NCBI RefSeq assembly: GCF_013155275.1
Contig: NZ_JABJXS010000003.1
Span: 582,571 to 646,570 of the forward strand
DNA length: 64,000 nt
Direction: 5' to 3'
Source: Brenneria sp. hezel4-2-4
GTDB lineage: Bacteria; Pseudomonadota; Gammaproteobacteria; Enterobacterales; Enterobacteriaceae
The notes below the pieces were generated by a model. That model saw only the letters and a program-made list of their open reading frames with translations, searched no databases and was not told where the DNA came from. This document shows positions 54,601-63,135 of the stretch, piece by piece (position 1 is the stretch's first letter; every line of letters starts with the position of its first letter). The position numbers were made by a program, and so were the translations under genes.

Positions 54601-56019
54601 ATGTCATCACAACGTGAAATTCGGCTTAACGCCTTTGATATGAACTGCGTCGGTCATCAGTCGCCCGGCTTGTGGGCGCACCCTCGCGACCGCGCATGGC
54701 AATACAAGGATCTGGAATACTGGACCGATCTGGCCCGTTTGCTGGAGCGGGGCAAGTTTGACGGCCTGTTCATTGCCGACGTTCTGGGCATTTACGATGT
54801 CTTGAACGGCAATGGCGACGCGGCGATCCGGCAGGCGGCGCAAGTACCGGTCAATGATCCGCTGGCGCTGATTACCCCGATGGCGTTGGTCACCGAGCAT
54901 CTGGGTTTTGGGTTGACCGCCTCGCTGTCTTTTGAGCATCCGTATCCGTTTGCCCGCCGACTTTCCACGCTTGATCACCTCACCAAAGGGCGGGTCGGCT
55001 GGAATATCGTCACCTCTTATCTGGAAAGCGGCGCCCGCAATATCGGTCAGCAGACTCAGACCGACCACGATGCGCGTTACGACTATGCCGACGAGTATCT
55101 GGAGGTGGTGTACAAACTGCTGGAAGGCAGTTGGGAAGAGGGCGCGGTTCTACGCGATCGTCAGCGGCGTATTTTCAGCGATCCGAGCAAAATTCATCCG
55201 ATAAACCATCAGGGCCATTTTTTTCAGGTACCCGGTATTCACTTGTGCGAGCCTTCGCCGCAGCGCACGCCGGTGCTGTATCAGGCCGGCGCTTCCAGCC
55301 GGGGCAAACAGTTCGCGGCGCAACATGCGGAGTGCGTGTTTGTCGCGTCGCCGTCCACCGTGTTGCTCAAGAAAACGGTGGCGGATATTCGCCGCCGCGC
55401 CGCCGAAGCCGGTCGGGATCCGTATGCGATTAAAATTTTCAACCTACAGACCGTTATCGTCGGGGAAACCGATAAAGATGCGCAGGACAAATGGCGGGAA
55501 TATAAGTCCTGGGTGAGTTATGAAGGGGCGCTGGCGCTGCTTTCCGGCTGGACCGGGATTGATTTCGGCCAATACCGGCCGGATCAGGTGTTAAAGCACC
55601 TGCATACCAACGCCATTCAATCGGCGGTCGAAACCTTCTCCACCGCCGATCCCGACCGGCAGTGGACGGTGCAGGGACTGGCCGACTGGGTGGGGATCGG
55701 CGGTTTTGGGCCGCTGCTGGTCGGCAGCGCGGCGACGGTGGCCGACGAGTTGCAATCATGGGTGGAGGAAACCGACGTTGACGGTTTCAATCTGGCGTAT
55801 GCGGTCACCCATGAAACCTTTACCGATGTGGTCGACCTGCTGATCCCGGAGTTGCAGCGCCGGGGCGTGTTCAAACGCGACTACGCGCCAGGCACCCTGC
55901 GTGAAAAATTGTTCGGACAAGGGCCGCGTCTGGCTGCGCCGCATCCGGGCGCCGGTTATCGGCGGGGGGCGCCGACGCGCGCGACCGAGGGCGAACGCGT
56001 GGGAGAGCAACTGCCATGA
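54601..56019 (+). CDS. NtaA/SnaA/DszA-family FMN-dependent monooxygenase
   Basis: A 472-residue LLM-class flavin monooxygenase. The ATG at 54601 follows GTGGAG; an upstream TTG at 54577 is less likely. Family blocks: LNAFDMNCVGHQSPGLWAHP, FDGLFIADVLGIYDV, GRVGWNIVTSYLESGARN and LYQAGASSRGKQFAAQHAE. Members oxidise dibenzothiophene sulfone, dimethyl sulfide, nitrilotriacetate or related compounds with FMNH2. The sulfonate operon context points to a sulfur compound, with SsuE as a possible FMNH2 source. Confidence 0.88.
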   Translation: MSSQREIRLNAFDMNCVGHQSPGLWAHPRDRAWQYKDLEYWTDLARLLERGKFDGLFIADVLGIYDVLNGNGDAAIRQAAQVPVNDPLALITPMALVTEHLGFGLTASLSFEHPYPFARRLSTLDHLTKGRVGWNIVTSYLESGARNIGQQTQTDHDARYDYADEYLEVVYKLLEGSWEEGAVLRDRQRRIFSDPSKIHPINHQGHFFQVPGIHLCEPSPQRTPVLYQAGASSRGKQFAAQHAECVFVASPSTVLLKKTVADIRRRAAEAGRDPYAIKIFNLQTVIVGETDKDAQDKWREYKSWVSYEGALALLSGWTGIDFGQYRPDQVLKHLHTNAIQSAVETFSTADPDRQWTVQGLADWVGIGGFGPLLVGSAATVADELQSWVEETDVDGFNLAYAVTHETFTDVVDLLIPELQRRGVFKRDYAPGTLREKLFGQGPRLAAPHPGAGYRRGAPTRATEGERVGEQLP

Positions 56020-56338
56020 TTTCTCTTTTCCATCAGGATAAACGCCATACCGGGGCTTATGGCGGGCGTATTACGCTACCGGAACCGCGGGCGTTTATTT
56101 TCTTAGCATCCGATCGAAAACTATTCCCTCCATAATAAAAATAGGAATGGGTTATTTAAATAAAGGAAATAGGTTCCAGCGGAAAAGTATTTCCCTAATC
56201 CAGGGAATAAATATATCCGGCGTTAATGAATGCCGAATACGCCAGAACTGCGTATTAATCAACTTGAGATTAGATATTTCAATTGACCTTATAAATAGCG
56301 AGTCACCTGCATAAAATAACGTATATCAAGAGGGAATA
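56020..56338 (+). promoter_or_regulatory. Intergenic region with dyads before the MFS transporter gene
   Basis: No gene in these 319 bp. The stretch turns AT-rich and holds TTCCCT-AATCC-AGGGAA (56191-56207), plus partial copies of the arms (ATTCCCTCC near 56125, GGAATGGG near 56143). These look like operator half-sites. A separate promoter for the last two genes of the cluster is likely, but -10/-35 elements could not be fixed. Confidence 0.4.
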
Positions 56339-57793
56339 ATGAGTACATTAAATATCGATGATGAGTTTAACTCATCATTATCGGCGCCCGTTCGTTCGGC
56401 CGGTGATGTGGCGCGGTTAATCAATACCCGCACCGATAATAACAGCTATGCGCGAATGATCGTCTTTTTGGCATTGGGCGGGATATTTCTGGACGCCTAC
56501 GATCTGACCACGCTTTCATACGGTATTGACGACGTGGTCAGGGAGTTTTCATTGACGCCGGTGGTTACCGGATTGGTGACCTCATCGATCATGATCGGCA
56601 CCATTATCGGTAATTTGATCGGCGGCTGGTTAACCGATAAGTACGGGCGTTACTCGGTTTTTATGGCGGACATGCTGTTCTTCGTGGTGTCGGCGATCGC
56701 CGCGGGACTGGCGCCGAATGTCTGGGTATTGATCGGCGCGCGTTTCCTGATGGGCATCGGGGTCGGTATCGATCTGCCGGTGGCGATGGCCTATCTGGCG
56801 GAGTTTTCCAAATTTAGCGGCAAAGGCAACAAAGCCTCCCGTCTTGCCGCATGGTGCCCGATGTGGTACGCCGCCTCATCGATGTGTTTTCTGATTATCT
56901 TCGGCCTCTACTTCCTGCTGCCGGCGGAGCATATGGATTGGCTGTGGCGCGCGTCGCTGTTGTTCGGCGCCGTACCCGCGCTGTTGATTATTGCGGTGCG
57001 GCGGAAATTCATGAATGAATCCCCGCTGTGGGCCGCCAATCAGGGCGATTTGAAAAATGCGGTGCGTATCCTGCGTGATTCGTACGGTATTCAGGCGCAC
57101 GAAGCGCCGCAGGAGCGACCCGAGGTCGAGAGGCCCAGGCCGCCGCAGCCCAGTTTCCGCGTATTGTTCCAGAAACCCTATCGCGAGCGCACCATCGTGG
57201 CCGGGGTGATGAATGTGTGTATTTCTTTTGAATATACCGCCATCGCGTTCTTCCTGCCCTCCATTCTGGCGCAGTTTCTGGGCGCCGGGGTATTTGAAAC
57301 CATCTCCGCCTCGTTGGGGCTAAACGCGCTGTTTGCCTTTACCGGCGGTCTGCTCGGCATGCGTCTGGCGTGGAAATACCCGTCGCGCCACGTGGCGATT
57401 GCCGGATTCGCCCTCCAGTTTATCGCGCTGATTGCGCTGGCGTTGATCGGTCAGCCACAGGCGACCCTCGGCGTCGTCATTGCCATCGCCATGCTGGGGC
57501 TGTGGCTGTTTGCGGAAGGTTTTGGCCCGGGGGCGCAACTGATGATTTATCCGGCGCTCTCTTATCCGACTTCCATTCGCGCGACCGGCGTGGGCTTCAG
57601 CCGTTCGCTGTCGGGGGTAGGCAGTGCGCTGGCGCTGTTTGTGTTGCCTATTCTACAGGCGCGATTCGGCACCGACATGTTCTGGCTGGTCTCCATCAGC
57701 GCCATTCTGCCGATTATTTTCCTGTTGGCGGTGCGCCATGAGCCGACGAAACAGGATATTGATGACGACAACGACGTAAGGAGTGAAGCATGA
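56339..57793 (+). CDS. Major facilitator superfamily transporter
   Basis: A 484-residue MFS protein with 12 probable helices, FLDAYDLTTLSYGIDDV in helix 1, the loop 2-3 motif GGWLTDKYGRYSVFMADM, and a central cytoplasmic loop (about residues 240-265). It resembles sugar or aromatic-acid/H+ symporters. GAGGGAA precedes the ATG. It overlaps the next gene by 4 bp. It probably imports the organosulfur substrate of the surrounding monooxygenases. Confidence 0.87.
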   Translation: MSTLNIDDEFNSSLSAPVRSAGDVARLINTRTDNNSYARMIVFLALGGIFLDAYDLTTLSYGIDDVVREFSLTPVVTGLVTSSIMIGTIIGNLIGGWLTDKYGRYSVFMADMLFFVVSAIAAGLAPNVWVLIGARFLMGIGVGIDLPVAMAYLAEFSKFSGKGNKASRLAAWCPMWYAASSMCFLIIFGLYFLLPAEHMDWLWRASLLFGAVPALLIIAVRRKFMNESPLWAANQGDLKNAVRILRDSYGIQAHEAPQERPEVERPRPPQPSFRVLFQKPYRERTIVAGVMNVCISFEYTAIAFFLPSILAQFLGAGVFETISASLGLNALFAFTGGLLGMRLAWKYPSRHVAIAGFALQFIALIALALIGQPQATLGVVIAIAMLGLWLFAEGFGPGAQLMIYPALSYPTSIRATGVGFSRSLSGVGSALALFVLPILQARFGTDMFWLVSISAILPIIFLLAVRHEPTKQDIDDDNDVRSEA

Positions 57794-59019
57794 GCGCAAC
57801 CCCTTTGATTGCAACAGGAACCGACTACGCGCGGCTGGCCGCGCGGTTTCGCCCGATTTTTGCCGACATTGCCGCCGGCGCCCTGGAGCGGGAGCGCACT
57901 CGCCAGCTTCCCTATGAACCGATCCGCTGGCTGAAAGAGTCGGGGTTTGGCACGGTGCGGCTTCCGAAGGAGAAAGGCGGGCATGGGGCGTCGCTGCCGC
58001 AGTTATTCCAACTGCTGATTGAACTGGCGGAAGCCGATCCCAATCTGCCCCAGGCGTGGCGCGCGCATCTGGCCTTCGTCGAAGATCGGCTGAACGCGCC
58101 GGATAGCCCCGAGCGCGAGCGCTGGTTTCAGCGTTTTGTCGCTGGAGAGATGGTGGGCAGCGGCTGGACTGAAATCGGCGCGGTTACGCTGGGCAAGGTC
58201 AACACCAAAGTGACTGCGACGAAGGACGGCTGGCTGTTGAACGGAGAGAAGTTCTACAGTACCGGTGCGCTGTTCGCCGACTGGATTGACGTCTATGCCG
58301 AACGCGCCGACAACGGCGGTGCGGCGATCGCCATCGTCAGCACCCGGCAGGAGGGGGTGCAGCGCGATGACGACTGGGATGGTTTCGGTCAGCGGCTAAC
58401 CGGCAGCGGCACCACCCGCTTTTATCAGGCGTACGTCGAGGCGCAACATGTTTATGATTTTGCCGATCGCTTTCGCTACCAGACGGCGTTTTACCAGCAT
58501 GTGCTGCTGGCGGCGCTGGCGGGTATCGGCAGGGCCGTCACCCGGGATGCGTCGCAGGGCGTGCGGCAGCGCACGCGAATCTACAGCCACGGGAACGGCG
58601 ATCGGGTGAAAGACGACGTACAGGTGCAACAGGTGGTCGGGCAGATTGCCGCCTGGTCCTATGCCGTCGAAGCCACGGTGCTCGACGCGACCGTATCGCT
58701 ACAGCGCGCCTATGAAGCGCATTTCTCCGGTGACGACGCTGCGGAACTGGAGGCGAATATCGCGGCCGAAGTCGATGCGGCAAAGGCCCAGGCCATTGCC
58801 GTCGAACTGGTTCCCCGTGCGGCCACCGCGCTGTTTGATGCGCTGGGCGCATCGGATACCCGGGTGAGCAAGGCATTGGATCGTCATTGGCGCAACGCGC
58901 GCACGCTGGCCTCGCACAATCCGGTTATTTATAAGATCCGAAATATCGGCGCCTGGGAAGTCAACGGCACGCCGCCCACCTTCATCTGGCAGATAGGCAA
59001 CAGCCAGCGCGCGGAATAG
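57790..59019 (+). CDS. Acyl-CoA dehydrogenase-fold flavoprotein (DszC/SfnB-like monooxygenase)
   Basis: A 409-residue protein with the acyl-CoA dehydrogenase fold. Features are FGTVRLPKEKGGHGASLPQLFQLLIELAEADPNLPQ (split), GSGWTEIGAVTLGKVNTKVT, LNGEKFYSTGALFADWIDV and a C-terminal ARTLASHNPVIYKIRNIGAWEVNG. The last motifs are typical of DszC/SfnB-type enzymes, which use reduced flavin and O2 for sulfur or nitrogen oxidation rather than acyl-CoA chemistry. It overlaps the MFS gene and ends the operon. Confidence 0.85.
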   Translation: MSATPLIATGTDYARLAARFRPIFADIAAGALERERTRQLPYEPIRWLKESGFGTVRLPKEKGGHGASLPQLFQLLIELAEADPNLPQAWRAHLAFVEDRLNAPDSPERERWFQRFVAGEMVGSGWTEIGAVTLGKVNTKVTATKDGWLLNGEKFYSTGALFADWIDVYAERADNGGAAIAIVSTRQEGVQRDDDWDGFGQRLTGSGTTRFYQAYVEAQHVYDFADRFRYQTAFYQHVLLAALAGIGRAVTRDASQGVRQRTRIYSHGNGDRVKDDVQVQQVVGQIAAWSYAVEATVLDATVSLQRAYEAHFSGDDAAELEANIAAEVDAAKAQAIAVELVPRAATALFDALGASDTRVSKALDRHWRNARTLASHNPVIYKIRNIGAWEVNGTPPTFIWQIGNSQRAE

Positions 59020-59363
59020 CGCGCGCCCGGCGTCCCTGTGGTCAGGGGCGTCGGGGTTTATAACATAAGCGTGCCAGCTCTGCCCGTCTCCTTACAGCCG
59101 TCGCTGTCGCGACGTCAAAAACTTCTCCCGGAAGTTTTTTGTGGCGGTTTCCCGTATTACGCCATCTTGCCGTGCATTCGACATGTGATTGTGATTGCAA
59201 AAATAGCGGTATTTGTCATGAAAATGTTAACCGGTACGCAAAAATATCATTCCTACTTTCTCTGTAATTGAAATAAATGTTTTATTTATTTTGGCTTCAG
59301 AACTTCATTATGCGTGCTGAGCGCGGGTTCGCTCGGTTAAAAATATGATTAAGGGAAACGAGT
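59020..59363 (+). other. Intergenic region between the organosulfur operon and iolE
   Basis: 344 bp without a convincing gene. A GC hairpin (CCCTG-TGGT-CAGGG near 59033-59046) lies just after the previous stop and may help end transcription. TGTGATTGTGATTGCA (59186-59201) resembles half of a CRP site, which would suit a catabolic gene, but the second half is poor. Confidence 0.4.
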
Positions 59364-60254
59364 ATGGCCGTTCAACTTGGTATTAATCCGCTCACCTGGA
59401 CGAATGACGATCTGCCATCGCTTGGCGCCGAAACATCGTTGGAAACCTGCCTGAAAGAAGGTAAACAGGCGGGATTCGCCGGTTTTGAGTTGGGAAATAA
59501 ATTTCCCCGTCAGTCCGCCGTGTTAGGGCCGATTTTGCAAGCGCACGATCTTCGTCTGGTATCGGGATGGTATTCCGGACAGTTGCTCACGCGTTCGGTG
59601 GAAGAGGAGATCGACGCGGTACAGGATCATCTCACCCTGCTGCGCGATCTGGGCGCCGACGTGATGGTATTTGCCGAGGTCACCGGCGCCGTGCATGGCG
59701 ACCGGCAAAAGCCCGTGCATCTGCGTCCGCAATTTCCTGCCGAACGCTGGCGGGAATACGGCGAGAAGCTCACTGAGTTTGCCCGTTATACGCAACGTCA
59801 GGGCGTTCGGATTGCCTATCATCACCATATGGGAACGGTAATTGAAAGTGCGCAGGACGTAGACAACCTGATGGAGCATACCGGGCCGGAAGTCGGTTTG
59901 CTGCTGGATACCGGGCATCTGACCTTTGCCGGCGCCGATCCGGCGGCGGTTGCCGAACGCTGGATAGGACGCATTAATCACGTCCACTGCAAAGACATTC
60001 GCGCCGAGGTGCTGCGGGAAGTCAAAAGCCGTAAAACCAGCTTTCTGGATGCGGTACTCAGCGGCGTATTTACCGTGCCGGACGACGGCTGTGTCGATTA
60101 TCCGTCGGTTTTCAGCATCCTGAAAGCGCACAATTATCAGGGATGGCTGGTGGTGGAAGCCGAGCAGGATCCCGCCGTGGCGCATCCGCTGACTTATGCC
60201 ACGTTGGGTTATAACAACTTGCAGCGTCTGGCTTATCAGGCCGGACTGATTTAA
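59364..60254 (+). CDS. iolE: Myo-inosose-2 dehydratase IolE
   Basis: IolE dehydrates 2-keto-myo-inositol in inositol catabolism. The 296-residue TIM-barrel product begins MAVQLGINPLTWTNDDLPSLG and carries GFELGNKFPR, VRIAYHHHMGTVIE, LLLDTGHLTFAGADP and the metal-site NHVHCKDIRAEV, all characteristic. GGGAAACGAG precedes the ATG. A sugar-dehydrogenase-type gene of the same general pathway begins at 63136, but panB, a LysE-type gene and an Lrp-type gene intervene. Confidence 0.9.
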   Translation: MAVQLGINPLTWTNDDLPSLGAETSLETCLKEGKQAGFAGFELGNKFPRQSAVLGPILQAHDLRLVSGWYSGQLLTRSVEEEIDAVQDHLTLLRDLGADVMVFAEVTGAVHGDRQKPVHLRPQFPAERWREYGEKLTEFARYTQRQGVRIAYHHHMGTVIESAQDVDNLMEHTGPEVGLLLDTGHLTFAGADPAAVAERWIGRINHVHCKDIRAEVLREVKSRKTSFLDAVLSGVFTVPDDGCVDYPSVFSILKAHNYQGWLVVEAEQDPAVAHPLTYATLGYNNLQRLAYQAGLI

Positions 60255-60266
60255 CGATTCTCGGTC

Positions 60267-60291
60267 GGACACCCGCATTTTGCGGGTGTCC
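60267..60291 (+). terminator. Hairpin terminator after iolE
   Basis: A perfect 11-bp stem GGACACCCGCA/TGCGGGTGTCC with a TTT loop, 12 bp after the iolE stop. No long T-run follows. Confidence 0.6.
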
Positions 60292-60334
60292 TGCCTGGGC
60301 GGAGGGCGATAACGCCATGGTTATCAGGTTATTA

Positions 60335-60355
60335 CACCCCGGTTGATCCGGGGTG
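60335..60355 (-). terminator. Hairpin after panB (convergent)
   Basis: CACCCCGG/CCGGGGTG with a 5-base loop, 15 bp beyond the panB stop on the minus strand. Together with the iolE hairpin it separates the convergent transcripts. Confidence 0.5.
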
Positions 60356-60370
60356 AGCGCCATACCCGGA

Positions 60371-61216
60371 TTAGAACGTATGCTCGGGACCGGGAAAGGT
60401 TCCTGCTTCAACATCGGCGGCATATTCTTGCGCCGCCTTATGGAGCAAGGTGTTCATGTCGGCATATTGCTTAACGAAGCGCGGCAGGCGTCCGGTTCGC
60501 AGACCGGCCATGTCTTGCCAGACCAGCACCTGAGCGTCGCATTGATTGCCTGCGCCGATACCCACGGTGGGGATGGATACGGCGGCGGTGATCTCCGCGG
60601 CGACGTCGCCGGGCACCATCTCGATGAGCAAGCCGAAAGCGCCGGCGGCTTCAAAGGCCCGGGCGGCATCGATAAGACGCTGGGCATCTTCGCCTTTCCC
60701 CTGAATACGGTAGCCGCCAAGTTGATGCTCCGCCTGTGGGGTAAAGCCGATATGCGCCATGACGGGGATACCGGAATGGGCAAGTTTTTCGACCTGCGGC
60801 AGCATTTCTATGCCGCCTTCGAGTTTGACGGCGTGGGCGCCGCCTTCCTTCATGAAACGCACCGCGGTGTGAAAACACTGCTCCGGGGATGCCTGATAGG
60901 AGCCGAAAGGAAGGTCGGCAATCACCAGCGGCCTACGGGTAGAGCGGCTCACGGCGCGCACCAACGGGATAAGCTCGTCTACCGTTATCGGCAGCGAGCT
61001 GTCATTTCCGTAGACATTGTTGGAAGCGGAATCGCCGATCAACAGCACCGGGATCCCCGCGCTTTCAAAAATTGCCGCCGTGTACATGTCATAAGCGGTG
61101 AGCATCGCCCATTTCTGTCCCCGGGCCTTCATCTGCTGAAGGTGTGGGATACGTACACGTGACCCGGTAATGCCGGAGGGTGAGCCGTTTCCATACGGGG
61201 AAGATTGTTCACTCAT
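60371..61216 (-). CDS. panB: 3-methyl-2-oxobutanoate hydroxymethyltransferase PanB
   Basis: PanB makes ketopantoate from alpha-ketoisovalerate using methylene-tetrahydrofolate, in pantothenate synthesis. The ATG at 61216 follows AGGAAAA and gives 281 residues; a long upstream frame crosses the LysE gene. Family blocks: AMLTAYDMYTAAIFESAG, VLLIGDSASNNVYG, KLEGG, VMAHIGFTPQ and GIGAGNQCDAQVLVWQDM. panC and panD are not adjacent, so this is a solitary copy. The N-terminal tail of about 20 residues is longer than I expect for E. coli PanB. Confidence 0.92.
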   Translation of the reverse strand: MSEQSSPYGNGSPSGITGSRVRIPHLQQMKARGQKWAMLTAYDMYTAAIFESAGIPVLLIGDSASNNVYGNDSSLPITVDELIPLVRAVSRSTRRPLVIADLPFGSYQASPEQCFHTAVRFMKEGGAHAVKLEGGIEMLPQVEKLAHSGIPVMAHIGFTPQAEHQLGGYRIQGKGEDAQRLIDAARAFEAAGAFGLLIEMVPGDVAAEITAAVSIPTVGIGAGNQCDAQVLVWQDMAGLRTGRLPRFVKQYADMNTLLHKAAQEYAADVEAGTFPGPEHTF

Positions 61217-61248
61217 CGTGTTTTCCTCAAAAATATAAGAGATTTTCC

Positions 61249-61866
61249 TTAGATGATAACCTGTTCGGCAATCAGGAGCACGGCGATGATTATCATGGCA
61301 GTAGCGGAAATCCTGCTGACGCTCCGTGCCGCCTGCGGACGTGTCTGTAACACGGTCTGCGAACACAAGCCGACAAACAGGTAGACTACGCCACAACTGA
61401 AGACATGAATCAACCCCAGCGCGATGATCTGTGCCGGAACCGACCAAGCGGCGGCGGGATCGGTGAACTGTGGCAACAAAGCCAGGAATAGCAGGAAAAC
61501 TTTGGGGTTCAGGCCGCTGACGCACGCGCCTTTGACGGCCCAGCGCGTCCATGAACCGGAGTCCTGTATATGGCCCGCGCCGGGAACAGGGGGATGGATA
61601 AGCATATTGACGCCAAGCCAGAGTAAATAGGCCGATCCGGTGAAAGTGAGCACAGTGAGGGCGATGGGGTTGTCGGCGACGATTGCCCCCACGCCGGCGG
61701 CGACGATCAGGGTGGCCGTCAGATGACCGAATAACAGCCCGGTCACCGCAGGCACCACGACGCGCCCGCGCATGCCGGCCGAAATCATGTAGGCCCAGTC
61801 CACTCCGGGGGTAATGATAAACAGAATGGATACTGCCCAGAATGCCGCAATGATACTGAACGTCAT
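61249..61866 (-). CDS. LysE/RhtB-family amino-acid exporter
   Basis: A 205-residue membrane protein with about six helices. The family features are the N-terminal FWAVSILFIITPGVDWAYMISAGMRG and GSAYLLWLGVNMLIHP. It exports an amino acid or related metabolite. It diverges from the Lrp-type gene at 62086 and lies 32 bp before panB on the same strand. Confidence 0.86.
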   Translation of the reverse strand: MTFSIIAAFWAVSILFIITPGVDWAYMISAGMRGRVVVPAVTGLLFGHLTATLIVAAGVGAIVADNPIALTVLTFTGSAYLLWLGVNMLIHPPVPGAGHIQDSGSWTRWAVKGACVSGLNPKVFLLFLALLPQFTDPAAAWSVPAQIIALGLIHVFSCGVVYLFVGLCSQTVLQTRPQAARSVSRISATAMIIIAVLLIAEQVII

Positions 61867-62085
61867 GACGGTTTCACACTCTCGCGGGCCGGCTTGGCGA
61901 ACGGTTGATTCACCGGTATTGTCATTTTTTCTCCTTGATTGCTGTTCTGGCCGGACTCACGCCATTTCGTCCCGGATTTGGCTGAGTCCGCTGCTGTTCA
62001 ATGCATGGAAAGAATATCCTTAGCTTGTTAGAATGTGCTGCCAATTATTTGCGCTATTCGCGTAATAAAAGGAAATATCTTCCAT

Positions 62086-62541
62086 ATGGATAAGATAGAT
62101 CGAAGAATTCTTGCTGAACTCCAGTCGGACGGGCGTCTGTCTGTCACTGAACTCGCCGGGCGGGTCGGACTCAGTCTCTCTCCCTGTCACCGTCGGGTGC
62201 GCGCGCTGGAGCAGTCCGGCGTTATCAGGGGATATCGTGCTCAGCTCGAACCCTGCAACCTTGGGCTTAATTTTTCCGCCATTGTTTTTGTTACCCTGAA
62301 AGAAGGCGATCGCCACGCCGTAGACGCTTTCGAATCGGCTATCGTGGAGATCCCGCAGGTTATTCAGGGCCAGCGGCTTTTTGGCGATCCTGACTATATC
62401 CTCCATGTTATTACCCGGGATTTGCCCGCTTTCCAGCAATGCTATGACGATAAGTTGTCCACTCTGCCCGGGGTCAGGCGCCTCACCTCCACTCTGGTGA
62501 TGAAAGACGTTGTGCAAAATCGCCTGCTTCCGCTGGCATGA
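62086..62541 (+). CDS. Lrp/AsnC-family transcriptional regulator
   Basis: A 151-residue regulator. The ATG at 62086 (MDKIDRRILAELQSDGRLSV) fits the family; a longer frame starts at 62035. The helix-turn-helix is VTELAGRVGLSLSPCHRRVRALEQSGVIRGY (about residues 19-49), followed by a RAM ligand-binding domain (LNFSAIVFVTLKEG to the end). It is divergent from the LysE-type exporter, which it probably controls in response to an amino acid. Confidence 0.9.
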   Translation: MDKIDRRILAELQSDGRLSVTELAGRVGLSLSPCHRRVRALEQSGVIRGYRAQLEPCNLGLNFSAIVFVTLKEGDRHAVDAFESAIVEIPQVIQGQRLFGDPDYILHVITRDLPAFQQCYDDKLSTLPGVRRLTSTLVMKDVVQNRLLPLA

Positions 62542-63135
62542 AGCGGGGATGGGAAGGCAATGTTTAACGGCCATAGGCAGACGAATATAAAGCGTTCGGA
62601 TGCTCAGAAACCTTTCTTTGAGTATGGTTAATAATATTTAATATTTTTTGATTTACATTGTCTGGCAACGAATTTTCCGGCTGGCGGGAGTTGTTATGTT
62701 TTTGTAAAAAACAAGCTTGCTTAAATCAAAGAAAGTGTCTGGTGTTTCAGTGAGTTAATCTCAACCTGCACTTGAAATTTCGATACCCTTACTGCTTTGC
62801 CGAGAGGCGGCCATCAGCCTTATATCATTACTGGCGTCACGCTTTTCCCATTAAATTATTCTTATTGATCCTTCCACGTCTGCGGTTTTTTCAGAGCTGA
62901 TTTCCGAAAATATTTAATCTCTTCACGGTATGACGGCGGCGGATTGCAATCGGGTGCATTTTGTTGAAATTTTGTGATCAGCTACGTCAATTTTGCATCC
63001 TGACGATTGACTTCAATCCCGCCTTCTATCAAAAGTGCAGGCGTGGTTATCAATCAACTTTACTTCATAACTCTGTCACGGTCTGTTGTCTAAATTTTTT
63101 GCACCCGGGTGCAAAAGCCTCTAAGGAGCCTGAAA
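62542..63135 (+). other. Long intergenic region before the Gfo/Idh/MocA gene
   Basis: 594 bp without a supported gene (a 60-codon frame at 62961 has no ribosome site or family likeness). It is AT-rich in the middle and carries the operator-like palindrome at 63097-63116 and a half-site GGGTGCATTTTG at 62954-62965. Confidence 0.5.
63097..63116. promoter_or_regulatory. Perfect 20-bp palindrome, LacI-type operator candidate
   Basis: TTTTGCACCC with its exact mirror GGGTGCAAAA, centred on CG, ends 19 bp before the ATG of the dehydrogenase gene. Size, perfect symmetry and central CG resemble LacI/GalR-family operators. Binding here would block initiation or early elongation. Confidence 0.55.

Noticed and set aside
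59038..59271. 77-codon open frame between the organosulfur operon and iolE
   Set aside because: No credible ribosome site or domain; it crosses a probable hairpin and AT-rich regulatory DNA.
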